A stretch of 64,000 nucleotides of DNA from the NCBI RefSeq assembly GCF_004193775.1, contig NC_041019.1, positions 51,435,928-51,499,927 on the forward strand, written 5' to 3'. The stretch is from Glycine soja. Taxonomy: Eukaryota; Streptophyta; Magnoliopsida; Fabales; Fabaceae. Positions 24,127 to 36,777 of the stretch are shown one piece after another (positions within the stretch are counted from its first letter, which is position 1; every line of letters starts with the position of its first letter). Made by a program: the position numbers and the translations under genes. The notes beneath the pieces were generated by a model. The model worked only from the letters and a program-made list of their open reading frames with translations, was not told the DNA's origin and did no database searches.

Positions 24127-25341
24127 AGCTATGGAAGGAATGAGAGGACTTCCCAAGTTTGTACTTTGTAATCTTCCCCCTAAAGTTATACTGTGGCTCA
24201 GTGACAATGGACCAAATAAATTGTATGATGCATTTTGTGTCCACAATTGCCTATTATGATTACTGCAATACAAATATCCCGGTATTTGAGTACAAAACAG
24301 ATAAGTCACAATTATACCCTTTATGAGTGCGCAATGTTAGTTGAGCATTCTCTAATAAAATTTATGCGCTAATTTGGGAATAAAAGTCATATTTACCACC
24401 AAGCATGGGAATCAACTAATGTGAGTTTGTTACATCTTGACCAAATGTCTCAAGTTCGAGGCTTGAATATGCAGTTGTGTTAAATACTTAGAAGGAGAGT
24501 TTTGCCGCTTATAATAATCTTATCTAGCTCGAAATGGAATATCTCCCATGTAGAACACTCATGATCTTGGAAAAAAAAGTCATATATTTAGTTGGATCTA
24601 GATGAATTTTATCCAAAGGAAAGAGTGTTTTTGTTAGTATTTTTCATTGAAAAATTGCCTTTCATTTTTTTTTTAAATGTATTCGTTTTCTTCAAATATT
24701 AATATTTATTCTGGTTTTAGGTCATGTCCATACTAATTGGTTGATAAATAATCTTTTTTTCTTCTTAAAAATGAGCTTGCTCATGTCAACTGGATCATAT
24801 ATGGTCAGATCGGGTGTTTTTATTCATTGATTTTAAAATTCTTAACCTGAATTATGGTTGGTAGGTTAGGTGTAGGTTAAGTGTAGTCAAGTAGAAAGGG
24901 TACAAGTGTCACGATCATTGAAAGGGCTGACATAACATTACTTATGCTCAAAATCACTACAGTCAAGACGTTATTTTCCAAACTTATGAACCAAGGATGC
25001 AGCGTCACTCTTGACAAAACACCAAGGACTAAATGCAGAGATGCTTCTATGATTTCATCATTTACTTGTAAAATATAAGGGGGAAAGTACAAACACAAGT
25101 GAAGCAAAATGCTTCCACTAATAACCAAGGAGGAAGAGTCATGCCCAATTTAGAAGCTAATGCTGACAACATAGGAATTAAAATATACCCACCCAAGCCC
25201 CTATGTCATTGAAATAAACGTTATTATCACTCAAATCTCAATGTCATTTTGAATCTTTGATGACCCTACAAACAGCTGTGACTATCTGTCTATTCCAAAC
25301 CAGTAAAGGGAACATTCTTTTTGGATGCCATAGGTTGTATC

Positions 25342-25786
25342 TAGGGATGGCAATAGTATAGAATGAGTGAGTAATATCTCCCATCACTTCATGGGATGAA
25401 AATCCATTTCATACTCATCATGATACTCACATGAATATTCATCGAGTATCTACAAATTATATGAAATATTTGTTAAACTATAAAAATTTCAAAAACAAGT
25501 AATACATAAATAATTTTAAAACATATTTATACTTAAATAATCTCTGATGCCTCAATTTTCAAAACAAATTTTGAAACATGTTTTAGTTTTTGTATTTTAA
25601 TTTCAAACTTTATTTTATATATAATTAGAAGCATTTAAGTATGAGCACAGGTACCTTATTACCCGACCCCACTCCATTAATATGAAAATAATTTTTACTC
25701 ACAAGTTCCTATTAAGATATCCAAGTCTAACCCTAACGAGTTTTACCTATAAGTATCCATGTGTATGAATTTTTTTGTCATCTCTA
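25342..25786. mobile_element. Non-autonomous hAT-like element
   Basis: The left end TAGGGATGGCAA and the reversed right end TAGAGATGACAA are inverted repeats of the TAGGGNTGGCAA style common in plant hAT elements. The ~445-bp interior is AT-rich without a transposase. I could not find a clean 8-bp target duplication. Confidence 0.55.
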
Positions 25787-25812
25787 GAGAGAGAGAGAGA
25801 GAGAGAGAGAGA
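25785..25812. repeat. (GA)n microsatellite
   Basis: About 14 GA units directly after the hAT-like element; also present in the second copy at ~40718-40744. Confidence 0.9.
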
Positions 25813-26234
25813 TTACGTTCTGAAGGACTATTCATTCACAACAGTAATGCCTGTAAGAACACGTTGGATGCTACTCTACTGTGCAGTGTGCACAAAACAA
25901 ATCAATGGCTGTACAAGGTTATGTGAAATGAATATTGTCACCGAAAATCAACATGAAAGAACCAAAATCCCTTTTCTCACACAAATGTGGATCACAATGC
26001 TTAGTCCACACTTAGCAGCTTTAAATGTAGGAAGGAATATCTGGCCAGGAGTAGTAGAGAGGTCCATACAGCACATTCTTGAATTTGTATTTTGCAAAGA
26101 TTTCCCAATCTTTTGTTCCGTTTGGTCAGTTTTCAATCAAGAATCAACTTCCATTGTGGAACATCCATGCTTGTAAAAACCATGGAACAATCTGAGTAAG
26201 GTGCACTGATAAAGGCTCCTGTTTGCAAAGATAC

Positions 26235-29200
26235 CTAAGTTTCCTTGTTATTTACTGAAGAGTTTACTGAAGAAGTGTGCCTAGTTGAGGAAGAATTGAG
26301 CAGTGATTGTGCAGCTAATAATTTGTCCCTTAGCATGACATTATACTCGTACAAATTTTTTAGATTCTTCTGAATATCGGACAAGTCCATTTCAGAGCCA
26401 CCCTTAATTTCTGCATTGCATTTGCATACAAGTTAATGCATATGAGAAGTAGCAAAAGCACTAACAAACAATTTTCACAACTTAGAAAATCAAGAAGTTA
26501 TGCTAAATCATTAAGTAGCAGTTATTCAAACAATGTAGAAACGAGCTTCATAAACAACGGATGCAGCACTTAGCCGCGCATAGCCATGGAAGACATTTAT
26601 GATGGTGAGAAAGTGGATCTAAGACTTGGTTTCAATTTTTGAAGCTTAGCAAAGTAACAAAAAAAAAACGATGTTCCGTTAAGTATGTCATGTTGTCATG
26701 TATTCGCTAACAACTAACAAGTAGACCTTTTAAGGGTATCATGTATCATCTAATAAGTATGGTGGTCAATATATCATGTAAAAGTATACTAATAATTATT
26801 AATCAGTAAGCTGGTATGAACTCAAATTAATTTGTACCTAGTGAAGGTGGAGGAGGAATGAATTTATCATCAATAATAGAAGATTCTTGAGACTGAGGGG
26901 AATCCAAGCATGAAACAGCATTCTGCTGCTTTGCCATATTCTCAGAATTCAATTTGGAATCATTTGTGGATCCAAGCGGCCTGCAGCTCGCTGACTGGAA
27001 TACAAAACAATGAAAGATATTTAAAAATGCTTAGGTCCAACCCTTTTTTTAATAGAAAAACTAGCTACAAGCCAATAATGTTAACTACATACATAGATGA
27101 CACGTGAAATGAGAGGAGTCTTGTCATGAGATGAGATAAGAGGAACATAATTTGACAATTGGATACTAGTGAAAACAGTACATTAGTCTGAATCTAAACC
27201 ATAATTTATGACATTTTAAACAGCAATGTGACTTTTTAAAAGGTCCAATCTTGATTACTAAAATCCAAGGGCAACGAGAAAGATTAACTCCTCTCATCTC
27301 ATGGTAAGCAATCCTTACATATGTTACATTCCCTACATAAATATATTACATAAAGCAACTAGTATAGTACTCTAGCCACTATAGTCCTTAGGACTTGGGA
27401 GTAACAGCAAAAAGAAACAAGGAAGAGAGGGATACCCCATAATCTTAGTGCAACCCAACAAAAGGACAAAACAAAAGGTAAAACAACTAAATATTTATAA
27501 GATATCAAGAAATGTGCTACCTTCAAGCCATTCATGGACCTAGATGGTTCCTAGACTTTACCGTGGACATATTGCAAGCAGTTATTTATGGCAACTAATT
27601 ACTTTGGCAGCCACAAAGAGGCCAAGATATAATATTTTTGGCAGGTAAAATCTTTCAATTAGCCAACATGTCTTAAATGGTAGGAAGATTGTATTGGTTT
27701 GCCAAATGTAGAGTCAAAAGTGCAGCAACTGGTCATTTATTCTAAATAGAAATAAGAGAGGAAACGGGAAAAACACAATCCAGGTTCACTTGATCACTTC
27801 TGGAAAGTGGACTTTTAGACACTCACCAATAACAATGGTGTTAAACTTCCCAAATGCAGGCGAGATCAATAATGAAAAGCTTTACCTTGTTATCAGGTAA
27901 GCTAGGTTTCTGGTACAAACTTATAGAATCTTTTCTGCTTTTCAGCCTTCGTTTACGTGATGAACCACTACCACGAACTGAATGCAACATACATCCACCA
28001 CAATCTGTTTCCTTTCCAGTGCTATTGTAGTTGTTGTCTATTGTAGGACAGCCGTAGGTGTACATTACATATTTCCTCAGCTGATTAAAAGAGGAAATAT
28101 CAGTAATACAACTCAACGGTGAAGAAAGATAAAATTGAGCTAAAGGAAATTAATGTGAAATATAAAAGATGTTTGAATAAGTTGGCAAATAAATTACTTT
28201 GTCCCAATGTTCTTGAGCTTTACGCCGATTTCTAATTCTGCGCATAATGCTATCTTCATTTCTGAGCTTCTTTATCCTATACTCGCACTGTAATTCAATA
28301 GGTTAGGACAATATGGAATATAACTATGAAGAAGCTATGATTTAATCAGGCTACAGGCAATTAGAATCCATAACGATCAAATATCAATGATTCATTGCTA
28401 GAAATATATATATAGAATGTGCAGTCTTACAAGAAAATAATGTGAATTGCAAAAAGTAAACTCCTACAAAAAAAAATTCACATAAGAAGAAAATAACTAT
28501 GCTCTCTAATTAGAATATGCATTGCATCTCTTCTTCTAGCAAATAGGCAGGCACAAAATAACTATGTTCTCAATGTAATAATTTTAAACTAAGAATCAGA
28601 ACAACTTAAGCATGAAGTCTCGGTACAAAATTTAAGCTATATGTCATAAGTCAGAGCAAACACAAAGCAATGATACAGTCAAATAAGGTGTACATAAAGT
28701 GAGTTGACCATGTGAAGCTTTTTTTAGGAGAATGAAAACAAAGCGACAAAAGAACCAAATAGGAAGCATAGAGTGAGTAATTAGCTGTGTGAAGTCACTG
28801 TTTCAGAAGAATCAAACAAAGAAATGGAATAATCAAATAGAATACACTTTGTAGAACTCCAGTTCCTTTTTCATCCAACAATTTAAGTTTATTTGACTTT
28901 TCAATTTATTTTTTATGAGAATTGGTGAAAGAAAATCAGACAAAAAAAAATATGACTCATATCGGTGGTACAGAATCACACTAATTCATGCATGACTACA
29001 TGGTTCAAAGTTGTTTGCAAGTCATCACATGATTCAAATCACAGTATTGCTGAATTGCACAGAAATGTGCAATTCTAACAACCATACATACCAATGAATT
29101 AAAAATTACAAGCACTAATGTATATCAAGAACTGGTAGTTTCCAATACTGATGTTATGTTGTTGAATACTTGAATATATAATCCTGGGTCACAGCCTAGC

Positions 29201-32200
29201 TCTACTACATAAAAAGATCAAGTCCTACTAGACTCCTAACCTAAACCACTGTACAGCATACAGTCTGTATGAAGGAAGTATACCTGTATCAACAGGTAGA
29301 AAAAGATGCCTATGCTAATACAATACAAGCCACCAAGGTCCGCAAGGAAGCTCACTGCAAATGAAAACAAAAAAGGATGGAATTACAAATAGTATGAAGC
29401 AACAACAGATATTGCCATAAATGGGTTAGCAAAGATATGACTATTGATTAGGCCTAGACCTGTACAAATCATAGAACTTATTAGTTTAACAAATTGATAA
29501 TTTAACAATTCAGATTGTAGATATAGGTTATTCTCATTTTAGAAATTGAGATATAGAATGAAAGGAATTAGATATTTAAGGATCCAATGGTTAAACTTGA
29601 CGGTGAAGAAGCTGGCTGATAGTGTCTAGTTTGTGAATGGATGAAGTTAGAAGGACAACAAATGACACTATGACACTAAGGAATGGAAGAAGGTAGCTCA
29701 CAATGAAGTTATGAAGAAAACAACAATATTACATGACAAAAAGGCAACTTGAGTACTGCAAAGAGGAAGAGAAAGAAAGTCTAGAACTAACTAAATATAA
29801 CTTTCTACAATAATTGTATACAGATAGCTTGTATATACAACATGCACAAAAAATACTTACCAGGACCCAAAATATTCTGTTTATCAATTTCCACAACATA
29901 ATCAGAGAGAAAATTGATAAACAATGTAGTGTTGACTAGTCCATCAGTAGAACTTTCAAGGGATGCTCGAAGCTCATTAGTATCACGCAAAACTGAACCT
30001 GGGATGAACTCGTGAAATAAAGGCTGTATGAGCTTTAGCTCATGTAAATTATGATATATTCGAGGGAACAAATTGAATTTCACAATATTCGATTGATTCC
30101 CTCTGAATGTAACCGGGCTATCATCAAAATCACTCCCATTCTTTAGTGTTCCACTAACGAAACTCACATGTTTCTTAGCAATATCCATTGAAGTGAGTCT
30201 AAACTCAAAACCAACAGCAATGGCAGGACTATTGGGGAGATCAACAAACTGCCATGAAATGTACATGTGATCATAGATGACCTTGCAGTTTTTACACTTG
30301 AGTGCTATAGTTGGTCCCATGCTTGAGTTGTAACAAGAGTAGTTTGCTAAAGTCGAGAGAGGAACAACTCTTTGGTCAATGAAGCCAGGATTCCCCGTAA
30401 CTATATTACCCAGATTACGTAGATTTGCACAGCTCATACTAGATACAGTTGTTATATTGAACTCCATGTCATTGATAAAAGAGGCTAATTCCGGTCCATT
30501 TGTTGCTCTGACATTGTGCACCTCAATTGATCTCTTTGATATGATCTGGTACAGCAACCTGGTGAAAGGTTGAGTCAAACCAAAGATACATGACACAGAG
30601 AAACGGGGAAATAAGACAAAAATAAAAGATCTTCATTAAATATCCTAACAATAAGGCGACATAAGGCAAAGGAGACTTACACGGCAAATAAACCAATAAA
30701 TAGTATCCAACTTGCCATGGAGAAAGCTCCACCAAGTTCTGTTTTGCGTTTAGTGACCACTTTCTGATCATCCTACAAGGGAAAAAAAATGGAACCAATC
30801 AAGCATTTTTCATAAGTCAATAAGTATATGCCAATTGTTTTAAGTGTCTCTGATGAGTAGAACAAAATGGCATGAGAAGGATAATAGCTTATGGCACTAA
30901 AACAACAGATAACAATCAGATGACTGTGAGAGCATGCCTATGTTGCAATGCTGATTCTTCAGGAACAGCCACAAGCAATCATAACTGTTGAGTGTTGAAC
31001 CAAACATTGTTAGTCCTACACATGAATCAAACCAAAGCATTTTTGCCATGCAGGCAACTTAGAAGAAAACGTAAATCCAACCAAATTTCAAGTTTTCAAC
31101 CATAACAAACATGCATAATTAAGAAAAATATCAGGCAAGGCAAAGGACTCAATTTTCTTTATCTGTTCTGTTCATCATGACACCAATCAAGGTTATACTT
31201 AACCATAACATAACAGACCTTCTTTATACACAATAAATGATATTTAAAAATGGCTAAAACATATGTGATTTTGAGGTTGTCATTCAATCAGCATTAGAGA
31301 TTCACCTCACTAATCCACATTTAAATTTGGCATACTTTAGGCTGAAATACAATTTTGGTCTCATTTTACATTTGTGAAATTTCGGTCCCATACTTCTAAC
31401 TAAGGATTTTAGTCCCTAACTTTTACCAGATGTTAAAATTGGATCCACCATTAGTTTGACATCTAAAATTTAACAGAATTTACTGACATCAATCATCTCT
31501 TTAATTGACAGGTTGACAAATAAACTGATCAATGACATGAAAAACATTACACATAAATACTGCAAAATTCTAATAAAATCCATATTAGTATTTACGTGTT
31601 TCAATATATTAGAATTCTATATTGTTTTTTAAGAATATTCTAATATGTGAAATGTTTTCCATATTAGTTACACATCAACAATTAAGTGAGAGCAAATTTC
31701 GTTAAATTTTGGATGCCTAAGAAATCGAGGACCCAATTTTAATTAAGAATTGCATTAAATGCCGGTATATTAGAAAACAACACCAAAAATATCTAAACAA
31801 CTACATTTAAATTTTATCCTTGAATAAAAAGACAAACTCAGAGATGAAATTGATTTGTGAAGCTAAACCTTCACCACAATTCACGAAACCAAAAAAAACA
31901 CAACTAAACAAAACATAAGTCATTGGCCCGAGTGGTATTGGACTTCTTCTTAAGTAAGGCATCTGATTCAAGCCTTGCGGATTGAAAAACCTTATTGTGA
32001 GGGAAGAACCCCACTAAAGGTGGCTACTATGAAGATTAGTCACGGCAAAGCTAGTGGATACTCCGTATATATATATAAAAAAGCCAAAAAAACTAACCAG
32101 CCAGTGCCTTGTGGCAAAGCAAATATCCAACCTACTGATCCACCACCTGATCTTGAACCAAACATTCCTCCCATCACCCAGCTTCGTGCACCTCAGAAAC

Positions 32201-32466
32201 ACGCAGAACAGAAGCCACGAGAGAAGCATCACGAGCGTGACTTCCAAGAACACCGCCTGCGACTGCGTGAACTTCTTGATGGTGTCGAACGCGAAGAGCG
32301 TCTCGGGGAAGCTCAGCGCGTAGTAGTCAACGCCAGAATCGGTGAGGATTGTGGAATTCCCCTCGTAGAGCACGCACGTGTTCCTCACGTGCTGTAGCAC
32401 GTGACCGGGGGTGCACGCGCAGAGGGTGGTGTTGAAGTTGAAGGAATTCGCGGGGCACGACGCCAT
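26235..32466 (-). CDS. Plant transmembrane protein of unknown function (left copy, intact)
   Basis: Eight exons: 32098-32466, 30681-30772, 29861-30558, 29284-29354, 28198-28287, 27886-28080, 26838-26994, 26235-26410. They total 1848 nt and 615 aa. Visible parts: a Cys-containing N-terminal segment (CPANSFNFNTTLCACTPG); membrane segment 1 at ~72-92; membrane segment 2 at ~138-158; a ~225-residue domain with many N-glycosylation sequons (NIT, NYS, NSS, NGS, NQS, NTT) and a CKNCK pair; membrane segment 3 at ~389-409; then a basic tail (RRIRNRRK, SSRKRRLKSRK), a low-complexity IPPPPSL stretch and a final heptad-like helix (LKNLYEYNVMLRDKLLAAQ). The sequons suggest the large domain is lumenal or extracellular and the C-terminus cytosolic. 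I recognise it only as a conserved plant family without a function. I treat this copy as the true gene. Confidence 0.85.
31338..31760. repeat. GTCCCT-type repeat in intron 1 of the transmembrane-protein gene
   Basis: The left part reads AATACAATTTTGGTCTCATT and the right end in reverse reads TAATTAAAATTGGGTCCTCG, an imperfect inverted pair. The interior has TTTTAGTCCCTAACTTTTACC and direct/inverted phrases around ATATTAGAATTC. Probably a decayed MITE or MULE-like element; the second copy is at ~46271-46693. Confidence 0.4.
31915..32070 (+). mobile_element. tRNA-derived SINE-like element, antisense in intron 1
   Basis: TGGCCCGAGTGG resembles a pol III A box, and GATTCAAGCC ~45 bases later differs from a GGTTCAANCC B box at one base. 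The body ends in a TA/A-rich tail before the exon-1 splice donor at 32097. Family not identified; the second copy is at ~46848-47003. Confidence 0.6.
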
Positions 32467-35400
32467 TGGAGCTGAAGAATTTGAGATCTAACGATGTGAC
32501 ACCCTTTGGAATTGTGAGTGACCCAGTTGAGAATGGATTGAAAAGAGATGAACTTTATGGAGAATTTGAGGGTAGGAAGAGGAAACATGAAATGGGGTGG
32601 ATCATGTTTTTGTTGAAACGGTGAAGAACAGCGTGGAAAGAACAGGACAGAACAGAGCAGAACAGGGGGGAAAGTGTGTTTTGTTGTCTTGGTTTCTTCG
32701 TGGTTAAGCAGTGGCTATGGGATGTTTGTGCTGAGGGAAGAGAGAACTGAAGAGAGAAGAAAAGAATTGATTATTTTGATGATTGAGTTGGATGCTTTTT
32801 AGCTGGGTTTTGTTTTGTAACGTGGTTTTGTTGTTCTTGCTGTGGTAATCATGTGTGCTTTGTATTCGTTTGTGGTTTTAATTTTAAGGATGAGTTAAAA
32901 TTTTGTATTTTTGTAGTATCTATCTTTCTGAAAAGGAAATAAGAGGGACGCGATTACATTAATGCTATGTACCCCAAAAAAATTTTGCTACGTTTGGTAG
33001 GGAAGAAGAAGAAAAACTTTCCCGTTGAATAATGATTTTTTTTTAGTTCAAAGTAACATTATAAATATATTGAATTTTATATTTTTTTAACATTCTGATT
33101 CATAAAAAAAATAGATTCTTGATTAATTCAAAAGTACGACTGAAAAGTAAAATGTAATAAATAAATTATTTTTGTATATCCGAACATTCAATATTAACAT
33201 AAGCATGTTAATAACTTATGTCCAACCACTTAATTAATAAAATTTTGTATGAAAATATTTATTAAGAATTGTTTATAATTAAAATAAACAAATACTCAAT
33301 TGTTTTGCTCATGATTAATCTCAAAACCAAGACCTATTTTTGTTGTAGGTATAAAAAAGTCAAAAGATCAAAATAAAAGTTAAAAAACATAAAATAATAT
33401 TTTTATGTATTATGATCATATAAAATTTTAATATTAATATCAATATCCACATACCATTAATTCCTTTTTGTTTTATAAAAGTTTGATGTAACTTTTCGAC
33501 AACTTTTAATGTTATTCTCACGTTTGAATTAGAATTTTGCCTCAGAATTTTATGTTAATCTTTAATTTAAATTCTTTAAAGCTTTGTAAAGCTATAATCG
33601 AGAATTAGTTTTAATTGAATGATATTATATAAAATAAATATTTATTTAGTGCAATGTACAGTCTAAAAATATTAGTATATAATAAATTTATTCATTTTAT
33701 TATAATTATTATAAAAATTATATTGGTTACTATCATTTTTAATTAATTGATAATATAAAAAAATTAACACTTAATTTTAAAAATATTTATAAATTCTTCT
33801 TATTTTTGTATTTTTCTTCAAAGCAATCATTGTTTGTTCCGGAACACATGTCTCCTCTCCACTAGTTTTTGGTATATGCAATAGGAATATCATGCTCTAT
33901 GTGTTTATTAGCCGCCGCTTACCACGATTTATAAATTATAGGAAAGTGACACGTATTATTATTGTAATACTAATGATAATAATAATAAAAAGATATTATT
34001 CTGTCAAAAAATAATAATAATAAATATATCATTGTATTCTAATAAAATACAATAACAATACAAGAATTCAATACAAAGCATAATATATATACTAAAATAT
34101 ATAATAAAAATATAATATATATTATGATAAAGATTTATATTATGCATAAAAATTTTAATTTTCATTTTGCAAGATAAAACGAAATTTAAATTGATATGTA
34201 TAAGTTTTGTAGTCTATATATTTTAAAAGAGGCTTGTTAATTTAATACACACTTGTTTTAAGAAAGAATATATTAAAAAATTATATATTTGAATGTATTT
34301 AAAAAAATCAAAGTTATAACGGTTAATACACCTTATCTAAGTTTTAAAAAATACGTAAGAATATATAAGCAATCATGAAAATTATAGCTTATTTTTTAGG
34401 AAGCACGTGTATAGAAGATACAACTTTATTTATCTTTAAGTTATAGGGTGCTAATATAATCTTTTAAAAAAATAGTAATTGTCTATTTGCAAATTTCATT
34501 TTGAAACTATCAAATTTAAAAATCCATTTTTTATTACTATTCACATAAATATTGACTAATTTTATCAATTTTATCTTCTATTTTTTAGTTGTGACTTAAC
34601 TTAATTTTTTTGTTGTTTATTTTGCTCAGATATTCCTTTTGAAAGGAACACAAAAATAAACTCCTCTAACACGTTATCTAATAAAATTAACTTTTAGTAC
34701 AATCAAACTTTATACATATTCACTAATTAGTGATGAACGAAAGTCATAAATTATTGCTGCACTTTAGTAATGAAGAGCATTATTGGCTTTAGCTTGAAGG
34801 ATTCGTAAATAGATTTGTATGAGAGAAAGAAGTAACTAGAAAAATATAGATTATTATAATACGATTCTTCTAGAGGGATCATTTAAAGTGTATTATTACA
34901 TGATAATGATTCTAATTTTTCATGAATTTCTCATTTATCACTTAACGACACATATATAAAAAGTCAATCTCACTTGTTCTTACTAGTGGAAAACGAGTTA
35001 CCTCACATATTGAGTTAGACTAATGGGGATTGCGAGCTATAACAAGCGGGCCAAAAAAAGTCTAAATTCAATTCAAAACTCTAAAATGAAGAGTGTTGCT
35101 AGATGCACTCAGCATTCTTTGAAAATGACAAAACTACCCCTACTAATTTCTCTCCTTATGGATCAAGTTGATCCGTAAAAGACTTACGGATCAAGTTGAT
35201 CCGTAAGTCTTAAAAATTAACTTACGGATCAATTTGATCCGTAAGGGATATTTCTGTCTTTTTGTAGTTAGTGCTGTGTGCATCAGCAGTAATGTTGAGT
35301 GCACCTAACAACACTCTAAAATGAATTCCAATGTTTACAAGATTTTGCAAGGCTAAGTCTGCACTGAGCTATAACTAAATGGACTAAAAGTACTCACATT

Positions 35401-36327
35401 TAATTTAAGCTCAAAATTTTAAATTTAAACCCTACATTTTAACGGGTGAGTTTGAGCCAACCCAACTAATCCAACTCATTTTTGTCATCTTTGTTTGCTC
35501 TTTTCTAACCACTTATTCTTTCTTTCACAATGAAACAAAATCTTAATAAAGAGTTTCCTTCCTGGCTCTTTCAATCTCAATATCATGCTCCATGCATTCC
35601 TTCTTCCTCAATTTTATTAGATATGTCGATTATTTTATTTTATTTTTCATTTTTTTCTCTTTTGAATATATATATATATTTTTTATTTGCTCAATCATAT
35701 CATAAATTAGTAGTGTAAGATATTTATATTGTCGATCAACCATACCATAAATTAGTAATAAACTCTCTAGCACACTTAATTAAAATTTATTAAAAATCAC
35801 AGTTTTATTAAATTCTACTCATAAAATTATAACGTCTACCAACAAATTTTAATCAAGAATAAAAAGTTATTAGGAGTGTTTTAGGAAGAATGTTGTTAAT
35901 ACTTCTCATTATGTTATTATATTATTAAAAATCGTAAACAATCACTTTAAAAATCATTATCTAATTTGTTGGTTGTATATAACACATTGCATTAAAATTA
36001 ATGCCTTAAATTTAAACATGTTCTATCAAATTGATGAACTTAGCAAATCTAGTAGTATTATATTTGATGAAGTTATAAGAGTATTTACTGTTTTATTTAG
36101 TCAACACGCTAATGTTTAAATTCAAGGACTAAAATTATAAGGATTAGGACTAATGATGTATTGTTCTTTCAATAATGAAACAATCTTCTATAAAATATTG
36201 CTGAAATCTGAGCTGAAGAGTAATCAAAACATTAATTCAAAATTGTAAACCAAACATGCCAAATTATAGGCAAAACTTTATTGTTTTGACATTTAATAAA
36301 TACACACATCCGAAGTAAAATTTGAAA
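32467..36327. other. Intergenic region upstream of the transmembrane-protein gene (left copy)
   Basis: About 400 bases of leader/promoter, then ~3.4 kb of very AT-rich spacer. The only clear structure is the MITE at 35090-35317. Short frames here (such as 35530-35718) have no support as genes. Confidence 0.5.
35090..35317. mobile_element. MITE with nested palindromes (left copy)
   Basis: 228 bp. The left end AGAGTGTTGCTAGATGCACT and the reversed right end AGAGTGTTGTTAGGTGCACT are inverted repeats continuing ~27 bases. AAAATGA, or TAAAATGA with one end base shared, flanks both sides as a 7-8 bp target duplication. The centre carries three phrases around GGATCAAGTTGATCC or GGATCAATTTGATCC, two of them bordered by CTTAC/GTAAG. 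The TSD size suggests hAT or Mutator type. Confidence 0.8.
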
Positions 36328-36477
36328 TTAGAGGTCTCTCCTACTACGGGCAAGATCACTTGTAAAATCATCATCTTTTTCACACTGTTCCAAGAATTTT
36401 TATAACCAGGTTTATAAGCAACAACAAGACGTAGGTACTTCGCAGCTTCGGCCTTTTGACCTGCATCAAATAGAGTG
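36328..36477 (-). pseudogene. Lone last exon of an OXA2-type gene, frameshifted (left copy)
   Basis: Matches exon 15 of the complete gene at 51262-51412 except for one missing base in a T-run near 36396-36401. The deletion changes the frame after KPGYK, where the intact copy continues KFLEQCEKDDD. Acceptor and stop positions are otherwise conserved. No other exon of the gene follows on the left side of the gap. This is probably an artefactual contig end rather than a true pseudogene. Confidence 0.85.
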
Positions 36478-36551
36478 CTGCATATCCAACCAATCCAATC
36501 CAATGAGCAAGATAGAAATAGCTGTGTTTGAAGGGGGAATTTCAACACTAA

Positions 36552-36777
36552 GAACCTGTTTGGATAAGTTTCTCTAGAAGCTCTTCAAGGAGAAAAAAAT
36601 AAGAAAAAAATAATGAAACAAGTTTTTCCATAAACTAAAATGAGCTTTCCATTTGTTAACCATTAACTAATTTGTATATGTCTTCTCATTTTTAAAGAAG
36701 TTATATGAGAAAACTTTTACAAATTAGCTATGGAGAGTTCATTTTGACTTATAAAAAACTCATATCATTATTTCTTC
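36552..36777. mobile_element. Truncated Tourist-like MITE at the duplication border
   Basis: Identical in type to the full element at 51487-51765: it begins GAACCTGTTTGGATAAG after TAA. Sequence shared with the other copy stops after TTATTTCTTCTT, before the right inverted end. Confidence 0.75.

Larger units (their letters stand above)
24127..26234. other. Intergenic region between convergent GRXS14 and transmembrane-protein genes
   Basis: Holds the two 3' ends, a hAT-like element (25342-25786) and a GA microsatellite (~25785-25812). The open frame at 25775-26176 starts inside the GA repeat and has no recognisable domain; it is probably chance. Confidence 0.5.
23598..36777. repeat. Left copy of a ~13.2 kb direct duplication
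   Basis: This block recurs at 38530-51711 in the same orientation, shifted by 14932-14935 bases. It covers part of GRXS14 intron 2 and its last exon, the whole transmembrane-protein gene, the spacer, and the last exon of an OXA2-type gene. The right border falls inside a MITE. Identity is near-complete in spacer and intron as well as exons. Likely a false duplication caused by unmerged contig ends. Confidence 0.95.

Noticed and set aside
25775..26176. 133-codon open frame (also at 40708-41109)
   Set aside because: It begins inside a GA microsatellite, has no domain and runs into the 3' side of the convergent gene.
27100..27310. Possible MITE with ATGAGAGGAGT ends
   Set aside because: Only ~11 bases match as inverted ends and no flanking duplication was seen.
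31975..32397. 140-codon plus-strand frame with Pro/His/Glu-rich composition (also at 46908-47330)
   Set aside because: It is the antisense shadow of exon 1 of the transmembrane protein and starts in the SINE-like element.
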